A stretch of 64,000 bases of DNA from Limnoperna fortunei. Its lineage: Eukaryota; Mollusca; Bivalvia; Mytilida; Modiolidae. The stretch's first letter is position 1, and the number at the start of each line of letters is the position of its first letter. The notes beneath the pieces are model-generated. The model ran no database searches. It was not told where the DNA came from and worked only from the letters and a program-made list of their open reading frames with translations. Shown here one piece after another: positions 1 through 9,404 of this stretch. The stretch spans positions 40,530,636-40,594,635 of the forward strand of contig OX104124.1 of NCBI GenBank assembly GCA_944474755.1. Reading direction: 5' to 3'. Both the position numbers and the translations under genes were made by a program.

Positions 1-588
1 GTTTTCAGCAACCTGATGTTCTGACAATTGCTTTTTATGATCAATCTAAAATAATATTCAAAAGTTAATCATATCAGCCAAAAGAAAATATATTCAAGCC
101 ATGTTTATTGTTCAGCCTTTTCTGTATATTAAAAATGAGAAATGTAAACTTGCTTCATTTATATCCCAGAACATTATAAAATTCAAAAAGAACATACATG
201 TTTAAAAAGAAATTGATTATGTTATAGTTATAAAATGGCAGAATTAAAAATGGCTGCTCGTAACAGAAGTGATACAGCGAGGTTTGTTGACATGCTGTAA
301 TTCTGCGGCTGAATTCGCATGATCTCCTTTAAACTACTTCAAAGACAGTACTGCTTTATATCTTACCATCGTTTCTTGCTTATATGATTAGTTCTTGGTA
401 AACACATTTTATTTTCTTACGGAAGGGATATTCTGATAAGAAGGGTCAATGTGTTTATCATAAGTATTAGTAAATAGTCTTTTATAAATCGTTGAGTTCT
501 TGTTCATATGATAGAGTTGTTATAAAACTCTTGATGGCTGTCTCAGATATTTCACGCTTTTTTGTAGCTCAAAAAAGGAGGGTGTTTA
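1..588. other. AT-rich noncoding stretch, nothing recognised
   Basis: No open frame of useful length, no RNA gene and no repeat motif that I recognise is visible on either strand. Composition is strongly AT-rich like most of the window. Confidence 0.5.
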
Positions 589-668
589 CCAATATGTCAA
601 TCGGAACATCTCTCGGCCATTTTCGTCCATAGGCGGAAATAACCGAGGTGATCCGATTGCCAATATGT
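589..668. mobile_element. 62-bp hairpin flanked by 9-bp direct repeats
   Basis: An imperfect palindrome occupies 598-659. It starts CAATCGGA and ends TCCGATTG, and CTCGG on the left pairs with CCGAG on the right. The hairpin is GC-richer than its surroundings. It is bounded exactly by the direct repeat CCAATATGT (589-597 and 660-668), which looks like a 9-bp target site duplication. There is no coding capacity. It could be a very small non-autonomous DNA transposon or a foldback insertion. A chance direct repeat beside a structural hairpin is the alternative. Confidence 0.55.
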
Positions 669-2248
669 AACAAGTTAGTGTTGCCGAGACAGATTTTCTT
701 GTTTATGTCTACAATCCAATTTTTTTATGATTTTACAATTATCTTATAAGATTCTGAAAAATGTTTTTTTTTCTTCAGAACAATGTGCCTTGTAAAACCT
801 TATATATCATGCTGCAGATCAAATAAGATTTGAACAAAAATTTCTATTTTCAAGTGAAAAACAACAACTGTATAATTATGAAATCTACTCCTTTTCTAGT
901 TACTGTAAAATGTTCTTTTGCATTGTGAAGTATCTATAACATAAATAAGTATATTTGTTCTGTTAGTTTTAGTATGTCTAAAATTAAAGATGGATACACA
1001 AAATTAAAAAAGAGGTTGGTTACAGTTTGAGTTGATTTTAAAGTGTTATTCTTTTGAGCATGTTGATAAAATTATTTTATTAAAGACTTGATATAGTTGC
1101 TTTTCATCTTTCTATAACTAAGCTACACCTTAAAATAAGAGACTGTTGTCAACATCTCTTGGCAAAATAATAAATAGTGAAAGCAATTCCTTATTTCTAT
1201 GCTTAAAATCTAATTAATAGCTTGATTCCTAATTATTTTTGTTATATGATGAACTGTATCAGAGGAAAGTTATCAGAGCTGATTAGCACATTCTGGGGTG
1301 GCAAATATGCTCCCTTATTTCTCTTACTGGTTTGGAGAGGGTATCAGGTTGTAACAAGGGAACTCTGACAGTTAAACAAAGTGGGTGATGTGTCTGGAGA
1401 GTGCCATGTTTCTCACATGATAATGACATATTAAGTACATCTAAAAAGGGACAAAGCTGCTGCAAAGGGCTACATTTTCTAACAAAACTTGTTTTTGTTT
1501 ATTGTTATTTTACAAATTGTTGAAAGTGGATAAATGTAAAACTTTCCCCCATTCAACATTCATGACATTAAAAATTAGATTTACAAATAAAAGTGCACAT
1601 AATAAGTAATTAAACCTTGAAAATGCAAATGATGTCTGTAAAAAAAATGTTGATGAAGGAAAATGGGAATAATTTATAATTTAAATGTTCATTTGTTTGG
1701 TTCTGTTTTTTTCTTTACATTTGTTTACTTGTTTTATGTTTTCATTAGTATTTTATTCAGATATTTAGGCATATTAGTCAGTTTCACTTGTATGTTGTGA
1801 GTAATAATTCATTACTGAAATTTTGTTGCTAGGTTGACCCCAAATTTGGGTGTGATCATAGAACCGTTCCCATTCACAAAATTTAATTCAAATCCTCAGA
1901 GGCCTGAGTTTATTGGTAATTAGCTAGACATTCATATCTATTTACCAATGACATTTTAGCACTAGTTTGTCAGTTCAGGTCTATCCGAATTTTGAGATGT
2001 GTTTGACTTAAAACAGTCGATTGGTAATTGGAATTAAAAGGTTAAAAAGGTCATTGTAAAAAAACTTTCCTTTTATAAACTTATGTTAGAATTAATGATT
2101 TTAATCAACACTTCCATGGAGACTAGTGTAAAATCTATGGCTGGTTTTCCTTCCATCGTGTTGAACATTAAAGCTCTATATTTTTCTCTCATGGATGCAA
2201 CTATTGTGTCTTTGTTGAAATATAGAAACACTTAGTACCTGCTCCAGG
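669..2248. other. Noncoding stretch, nothing recognised
   Basis: Only short spurious open frames are present. I see no splice-bounded coding exon, tRNA or recognised repeat. Short oligo-A and oligo-T runs occur throughout. Confidence 0.4.
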
Positions 2249-2352
2249 CCCTCGTTTCACACAACTTCCTACGACCAGTTACAACATAAGTTGTATGGTT
2301 TGTACAAGATTTAGGACCTGTCGTAAGTAGTATGACTTTTGGTGAAACAGGT
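2249..2352. repeat. Imperfect inverted repeat (foldback-like)
   Basis: The left arm beginning CCTCGTTTCAC pairs with the right arm ending GGTGAAACAGG. Inside these, CCTACGACC pairs approximately with GTCGTAAGT. The arms are about 35 bases with mismatches and small gaps around a loop of about 30 bases. It resembles a degraded palindromic MITE. No flanking target duplication is evident. Confidence 0.45.
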
Positions 2353-2362
2353 GGAGGTCAGT

Positions 2363-2539
2363 GGCCTTCGTGGCTACGGTAATTGGTTAACTGTTTATCA
2401 CTTGCCTGTCAACACTGCTCACTGCAGGCATCCTGAAGTGAAATTCAGTCCATTAGCTACCCCAATATAAACTGGATGCCATGATAAAGCTGAAAAATTG
2501 CAGAAAGTGTCATTAAACAGTATTCAAACAAGCAAATAA
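2363..2539 (+). mobile_element. Degraded tRNA-derived SINE, plus strand
   Basis: The segment keeps the motifs of the better preserved SINEs at 33564 and 62001: a tRNA-like head near 2363-2390, CTGTCAACACTG and CACTGCAGGC near 2406-2430, then ACTGGATGCCATGATA and AGCTGAAAAATTGC near 2472-2502. It ends with a GTCATTAAACA-type terminus and an A-rich tail. The central region is largely deleted. Family assignment (V-SINE or RUDI-like of molluscs) is from memory of the tail motif. Confidence 0.7.
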
Positions 2540-2869
2540 GTACGTCTTGCTCCATAGTGGTTTGACCCTTGGAAGCAATCTATTCCAACAAAAGTTTCTA
2601 TATGTCTTATATTGATGTTTAAGAACCTATATTATCTTTTTGGACAAATTTGATATTTAAAAATCAAATCAGTGGCAGTGTAGAAATAACCCATGTCTTT
2701 CAAATGGGAGGCAAAACATGTATATGCTATTTAAATCACAACCTCTCTCTCCAAGCCGCATGTTTCACATGAAAATGATTTTGGCATTTACAGAAAAAAA
2801 AACGTTTAAAGGGATGGGGCTATTGTTGTACGACTGTACAATATATGGATTTTATGTTTATATTTTCAC

Positions 2870-3225
2870 AACAGGTTCTGTCACTGGCAGATGCATAGCA
2901 GGTAATGTTGTAACAGAAATTGCAAGACTAAAAATTATTATGTTGAATTATGCAATGTCATGTACATAATGTTTAATAAATTCGTATCTTTTTGTTTTCA
3001 GAAAAGGTGAAAAACAGTAGTAGAGAAGAAGAATGTAGAGACTTTTAAAAAATTTACATTAGAAAATTATTCATTTGTCATTATTTAAAGTTTTAATTTT
3101 ATTTTGTGTCTCTATTTAAGTTTTGTAAAACAAATTCTTACTGAAATAACAGTTTCTATTAAATATAAAAATATTGTACAGATTTGGGTTATTTTGTTAG
3201 TTTCACCCACTCCATCTAAAAGTGA
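2870..3225 (+). other. Possible terminal exon and 3' UTR, duplicated at 47.4-47.8 kb
   Basis: A pyrimidine-rich tract runs into a consensus acceptor AG at 3000-3001. From 3004 one frame reads 14 short, basic and acidic codons and stops at TAA 3046-3048. An ATTAAA-like polyadenylation hexamer follows near 3158. The whole stretch, including the acceptor, is recognisably similar to 47388-47825, which also has an acceptor AG and a short open tail. This could be the last coding exon of a gene whose other exons lie outside the window, or simply a duplicated noncoding segment. No protein family is recognisable from so few residues. Confidence 0.3.
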
Positions 3226-3227
3226 TT

Positions 3228-3335
3228 TGGTTTGTTTGTTCGAGGTTTTACACCACTCAGCTATATCATGACATCTTGTTTTTATTGGAGATGAAGTAGA
3301 AGTACCCTGACTGGTGTCCGAGTTTTCCTTTAATA
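3228..3335 (-). mobile_element. Degraded SINE fragment, minus strand
   Basis: Reading the minus strand gives the SINE 3' half. The tail motif appears here as CAGCTATATCATGACATC and TTTTTATTGGAGATG, followed by AGTACCCTGACTGG. The oligo-A tail appears as TTTGTTTG at the low-coordinate end. The tRNA-like head is not recognisable. Confidence 0.65.
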
Positions 3336-3594
3336 CTTATTGTACTTTATGATGGTCCCTCGGAGGAATACAAGTTTTCTTATTTCTTTAACTTTTCAAA
3401 TCATGTGAACGTCACAGCTAAATGGAGTTAAATTTTATCATTTGTTCCACTTACCTGGTAGTATTTTACAACTTGGATATGTTTCTGCTTCTTAAGGGTG
3501 CACAAGGAAATTGTTCAAAATTATCCCAAGAATAAAACGGAGCAGATTGATTGTGAAAGTACTCGAGTAAAAATGTATAATGTTTTTGACCCTC

Positions 3595-4340
3595 TGTCTG
3601 AGTGTCATTCTTTTGTTGCCTGGATAGCACTCTCATTTCTTAATGGATTTTAGCGAAACATTGGGAAATTGTTACTTATAGTAGGTGCTTGGATGGGATT
3701 GATTTTTAGTGAAAATCGTCAAGGGGACCATATTTTTGGAAGGAGGACTTAGTCCGTCAACTTTCATGTACATGTATATTCAATGTTGTCGCCTAGATAG
3801 TGCTTTCATTTCTGCATGGATTTTCATTTAACTTTGGGAAATTGCTACTTATAGTAGTTGCTTCGATGGGATTGATTTTTAGGGAAAATCGTCAAGGTGA
3901 CCATATTTTTTGGAGCGGGGTCCGTCCGTGTATCGTGCTGTTTTTGCCTAGATAGCGCTCTCAGTTGTTATTTATAGTAGGTGCTTGGATTGGATTGATT
4001 TTCAGGGAAATTCATCAAGAGAACCATATTTTTGGGAGGGGGACTTTCATGTACAGGTATACTCAATGTTGTCGCATGGATTTTCATAACACTTTGGGAA
4101 ATTGTTACTTATAGTAGATGCTTGGATGGGACTGATTTTTAAGGAAAATTGTCACGGTGACCTTATTTTTTTTGGAGCGGCCGTCCGTGTGTCATGCTGT
4201 TGCCTGGATAGTGCTCTTATATGTTAATGGATTTTAACGAAACTTTGGGAAGTTGTTATTTATAGTAGGTGCTTGGATCAATTGATTTTCTTGGAAAATC
4301 GTCAAAGGGGACCATATTTTGGGGAGGAGGAACGGGTGGG
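3595..4340. repeat. Imperfect tandem repeat with alternating a/b monomers
   Basis: Five diverged copies of a monomer of roughly 120-170 bp start near 3615, 3785, 3940, 4069 and 4198. Each carries GATAGTGCTCTCA-like, TTTGGGAAATTGTTACTTA-like and GTGCTTGGATGGGATTGAT-like blocks. The monomers alternate in their ends. Copies 1 and 3 end in ACTTTCATGTACA followed by TCAATGTTGTCGC, while copies 2 and 4 end in GGAGCGG followed by CCGTCCGTGT. Copy 5 ends differently near 4335. The alternation suggests amplification of a dimer. No coding function is supported. Confidence 0.75.
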
Positions 4341-4345
4341 TGTCA

Positions 4346-4777
4346 CTAAGGGTTCTTTAATGTCTTCATCTTCGGGCCGATCTGAAAAACAGGATGTAGG
4401 TCTTTTCTCTGACAAAAATGATTTAGGCCGTAAGAAATTATTCACAAAATAATCGGTTATCAAGCATATTTAGTAAATATGTAAAAGATAATGAGTCTCC
4501 CGGAAAGCAATGGCAATTTAAAATCTTTTTTTTTTTGGTGAAGTAACTATCATAAACGTGAACTGTCTCGTCGTTTAGTGTAAGAAAAAAGCCAGACTGA
4601 TATTTTATAAGGCCATGACACTCTGAAATTCTGCATACTGTGATAAATATTGCACAAATCTAATTGTTCATGAAAACGTAGAGATTTAGATCTGTCTTGC
4701 ATCATTTAGTAGCAGTTTAATAATTTAATAATGAAGAACCATGGTCAAAGAGCCTTTTCGGTTACCTGAAAAAAACA
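4346..4777. other. Noncoding left flank of the tandem units
   Basis: No gene, RNA or repeat is recognised. The boundary with unit 1 lies near 4778, where sequence resembling ATTTATGAAATCTTGA at the later unit starts begins. Confidence 0.4.
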
Positions 4778-5821
4778 ATTTATCAAATCTTGAAAAAATT
4801 ACTTTTCAAAGACGACTGCCTATAGAATGGGAATTATTTCAATAGCATATATCCAACAGTCATTGGTACACTTTTACACTCTTGTTTTGAGAAAAACTTG
4901 TATGTTGATAGAACTGTAATTAGTAAGAGACACAGTTTTAATGTGTAAAAAGTTTGAAAATATATTATAAGATCTGAAGAGTCTCATCATTTGATAATAC
5001 ACAAAGCAGTTGTTTAAAGACATCAGTCTCAACGAGATAAAGGATCACGATTCTTCTTTATAGCAGCTTATTATTAGTGGAGTTTAAATCAAACACTCAA
5101 AGATAGGATAGAGAAGGATAAACAATTGATAAAGCTGTTCCCAACATAGATGCAAATAAAGATGGTATAAAGAAGACAAATTTGTCAGAAGTAAAAGGAC
5201 AGTTCAAGCAACAATTTTCGTCCCTCACATGGAGGGCAAGGAAACAGTCTACAGAAAAATGAATATATAAAAGAAAGCAATTTAAAAGTATGTCATCTCA
5301 AGATACATTTAGGTAGAAGTCTAGTTTATTATTTCACACAATGGAAACAACAAATCAAAGACGATTATTTTTATAAGAAAACGTTGGATATACATGTGAA
5401 ACCCTCAAGGTATCTCAAGAAACAACATGAAATTGGAGTCTCTTTCAAAAGTACAAATATAACGACAATGAGAATACGTAATAAGTTTAGAATTGACGCA
5501 TTCTTTTCTCCATATTCTGACATTCAGTAATCAAAGAAAATGATGTGAATGATCTCTCCAATTCAAAGCAATACCGCTCGGCCCAACATCAGTTCCGATA
5601 TTTACAGAAGTAAAAGTTGTAATAACAGCCCATTTAAGATCAATGGGAAAATATCATTATAAAGAATTGAAATATCAAATCTATTATGGTTTGTGTGAAA
5701 TTATTGATAATGTTTGATAAAATTATACAATTTGATTAACAAATTAGCATTTTTTAATCTCAACTACACTTAGCTGATGGTACTTTACATTATTAATATC
5801 TTTATGCCGAATTTTGCCCAA

Positions 5822-6060
5822 ATGCCTAGGTGATTCTATCAGTTACCTACGTTATTACCCGGGTGTATGGAAATTGTACCACCTGAAAGTACTTCTGTTC
5901 AGCCTGAGGCGAAGCGAAAGGAGCGTGGCAGTCTCCAATTCAAACACGTCGCCCACTATGGTACGCGATCAAGCTTTCTGTATTATGATCTGACAGCTCC
6001 TCCCCTATCTGCCACTTGTGGATGCGCTAGGCGGCTAGTATAGTCGAGCATTGAGAACCC
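5822..6060 (+). other. GC-richer island with broken short frame (unit 1)
   Basis: This is a distinctly GC-richer stretch in AT-rich DNA, conserved in all three units. In units 2 and 3 it holds a 73-codon open frame. Here the frame is cut by TGA at 5831-5833, leaving ATG 5867 to TAG 6041-6043. It also differs by GCG instead of GAG in the GAAGCGAAAGG region. I do not recognise a domain. It may be an exon remnant or an old transposon fragment. Confidence 0.4.
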
Positions 6061-7561
6061 GCCCAGCTTTAGTTCAAGTGTTTAATATAAAGAAAAACAT
6101 ATATCTAATGAATCTACAAATGTAATCTTATACCTGATAGTATTTCTTGAATCATTCACCGACTCGTATCATATTTAAAAAACAATCAAAATTCAGCACA
6201 ACATTTCGTCAACTTAAACCTATATTTAATATAGATAACATTTTTTGTAGATTTTAAAAAATATGGTTCCAAACATCCATGGTAAAACTGTATAAACGTA
6301 TTTACATACATAAAAAATGTCATCTTAATATTCATAATATTTATCGAATTGACATTATGCAATTTCTTGATATTTATCGACACATATCAGTTTGTTTCGT
6401 CAACTTAAATTTTTATTCAATACAAACAACATATATAGATAACAAATGTTACAAATTCCTTATGTAACAGTGCACAAACGTATATTCTCTATTCCATAAC
6501 CCCTTTTATTAAAGTTCCTTTACAAAGTATCCATGAGAAGCCTATCGCTCTAGTTAAATGAGCTTTTGTGTGTATTTTTGCGTGAATTGTGCTTACATTT
6601 CAATTTTAAATTGTGGAGCAAGTAGCAAGCGATCACAGGAATGATCACTAAAACCAATATTAATTATTTCAATCAGTTCTCGAATGAAAACAACAAAACT
6701 CTCATTTGAAAACAGAAGCGACAAGGAAATATGTTTTTCTTCAGCGACGTGAAAGTTATACCGATTCAGTTATAAAGATGTCCTCGTTGAATAGTTTTAA
6801 ATTATTTTTTCATAACGCTCCATATAACGAAAAGGTCCTTCAGATTTGATGAAAATGATTACTTAATTATTAAAACCTATTAAAAATATAATACCGGTAC
6901 ACATATTACAATTTATAATAAATAATACACCAGCAGATTTTTAAAGTAAATGGGGAAATAAATCAGAACACCTCTAACGAATTATATACAAAGAGTGGAG
7001 TTTAATGTGCTGATCTATAAAAATCTTTTGCTTTGATAGTAAACCTGCCTTGCTAAGGCTTAAAGAAACGTAGTACTAATTCCCCAAAGATTTATCTTGT
7101 GTCACGATTTATAGACAAATCAACTCCTCATCGATTTATATAACAATTGTGTTGTAATTGAAAAGCGCTCAATGTTTACTTTACACTTTAAAGATACAAC
7201 GTTAATATAAAAGCAGCTTTGCATTCATGTTAAGTGAAGCTTTTCTGGCAACAACAATTCCATCTCTACCATGCTGTGTATAAAATAACTAAAGACAAAA
7301 CAGGCTCTAGTATCTTAATTGTGACACACGATTATCGATTCATTTTCTCTGTTATCATAATATATAGTTTAGCTATACCGTTAAACACTGCAAAATACAG
7401 TTTTTTTTTATACATATAAGATTCAATACAATTCAAAACGTAAATAATAATAATAATAATACATAATACATAATAGTGCTTTTTGAAATGTATTTATCGA
7501 TTTTGCTGATTAGAGTCACGAATAGCTACGCATCTTGCTGTTGATGTTTAATTATTAACTA

Positions 7562-7776
7562 CCGTATAAGTGGTTTTTTCGTGGTGATTTAATTTTCGCT
7601 ATATTCGCAGTAAAAAGTGGACCGCGAAAATATCAACGCGCGAAATATTAGGAAAAACAATCAATTTATTTATTCTGATTACTTACCGCGAAAATTACAT
7701 TACGCTAAAATAAACTCACACAGTTTTTCAACAAAAACGCTAAATTTTCCCCACGCGAAGAAAACCACTTATACGG
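7562..7776. mobile_element. TA-flanked MITE, unit 1 copy
   Basis: A 215-bp element has inverted termini CCGTATAAGTGGTTTT and AAAACCACTTATACGG. It is flanked by TA at 7560-7561 and 7777-7778. The interior is rich in CGCGAAA-type motifs and has no coding capacity. Precise loss of the element plus one TA gives the arrangement seen at the old paralog 40890-40900, so the TA is a target duplication. This is the hallmark of Tc1/mariner-type non-autonomous elements. Confidence 0.85.
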
Positions 7777-9149
7777 TATAATATTTCAAATGATTTATTT
7801 AATAAGCTTGTCTACAAAAGTGTTTCTGTAATACCAATCTGTCGAATTGTAAATGATTGCCTTTTTTGCCCATCAAATATGGCTTCTGTCTGAAACCAAC
7901 CAGACACCCACGTTCTTCCATCACGTAAAACTTATTATGTTCGAATGTAAAATATTTACATAAAATGACATTATGACACAATTGATTAATGTGTATCATG
8001 AAATGCGAAAATAGAAAGGTAAACTAGATGCAGATTTTTGTTATGTCAAAAAATGTTCATATTGATAAAACACTTTTATATCTTTAAAAATTGTATATAT
8101 ATTATTTTTCGCTAAGATCGGAATGAATTGGATACATGTACCATTACTTGCTAATACTTTCCTCCGTTATTTAGCTATAATCCTGAATAAACCAACTATT
8201 TTATTCACATATGTAAAATTCATAGGACAAAGTATATAACGCGTTTAATTTTACAGCAAATACTTACATAAATAAAGAACTAAAACAAGAACTTTAAATG
8301 GAAGCATAGTACATCAACCAAACATAAAAGTATTACCAATAATGTTTAATTATTATCTGCCTGGTGTTTTGTCATGTATATGCAAATTTATGTGACTGAA
8401 TGACGACGTTAAGCTTAGAAATTGCTGAACAAAAAAGATCTATCAAAACGAACGTCATAATTTTTAAATCATCTTATTTGTATGTGGGCATTTGCAAAAT
8501 AGTAAAAGATCAGACAACCTTTTTTCAACATGAGTCAATGATAAAAAAGTTACAAAACCAGTAGGCATTAAAGTAACTTATAGCAAAGATAGAATAGGTG
8601 CGTCTACAGGATAAGCAGTTCTCGCTCTAATGTAAATGTTAGATGCATTTAAGTCCTGTTCATCGATGGCTTTATTCAAGCATCTTGTACGTTATATTAG
8701 ATCATGTGATCGGTATTTCGATTAACTAGAGCGGTCACTACTGGTGGTCACTACTGTTGACTACTAAGCTTGTTTTTCTTTCCGTTTCATTGCAACTGTT
8801 AATTGTAAACAAACAAAAGAGATGCTAATGAAAATGAATACAATATGTAACATTATGAATTATAATTGTGTATTTGCACTTAGCGAATTCACCAAATACC
8901 GATGTACGTTTCCTTGTTGGATTGTGTGGTTTTCTATAGAATCATTTTATTGCAAGCACAGCACAATTAATAGCAAATTCACGGACAAATTATTTAAATT
9001 ATTAAAGAACTTATGTAAATGTATACCGTGAGCTACTTTAAAAGTTTTACGTCAGATAGAGATGATGTTTCTTGAAAAAATACATGTAGTATCATTTTCT
9101 TTTTTCTTTTGAATTGTGTTATAACATATGTATTTGATAGCATACCCAC

Positions 9150-9374
9150 TGTAATGATAATAGTTCTTATCAGTCAAGTTCATCATCTGTTTACTGACTC
9201 CGCCTTATCTGTGATTGACAGTTAATGTTCTGCACGTGCATCTCTTGGGTTTATAAATACTGTTGTCAATGATACACTAAAGTGATATACAATTATAGTA
9301 CATGTATAATAAAATGTTAGTTTATACGAGTCTTAATTATATTGATCTGGTAACCCTAATCAAAGAACACAACA
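9150..9374 (+). repeat. 5' LTR, copy 1 (225 bp)
   Basis: It begins TGTAATGATAATAG and ends AACACAACA, giving the TG...CA termini. A TATA-like TTATAAATAC lies at 9251-9260 and an AATAAA signal near 9308, consistent with U3 promoter and R-region signals. Relative to the 3' LTR it has C instead of T at its 17th base, six extra bases (CATGTA) near 9303 and lacks a TAG triplet slightly downstream. Confidence 0.95.
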
Positions 9375-9383
9375 TGGTGTCAG
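9375..9383 (+). other. Primer binding site, copy 1
   Basis: TGGTGTCAG follows the 5' LTR with no gap. It is complementary to a CTGACACCA acceptor end, as found on animal leucine tRNAs. Complementarity weakens after these nine bases, so the tRNA assignment is tentative. Confidence 0.65.
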
Positions 9384-9404
9384 GTGTGTGTGAACTCTAA
9401 GTAA

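Noticed and set aside
6186..8000. Short frames conserved in all three tandem units
   Set aside because: Conservation follows from the recent duplication. Several cross inverted-repeat or AT-rich sequence and none has a recognised feature.
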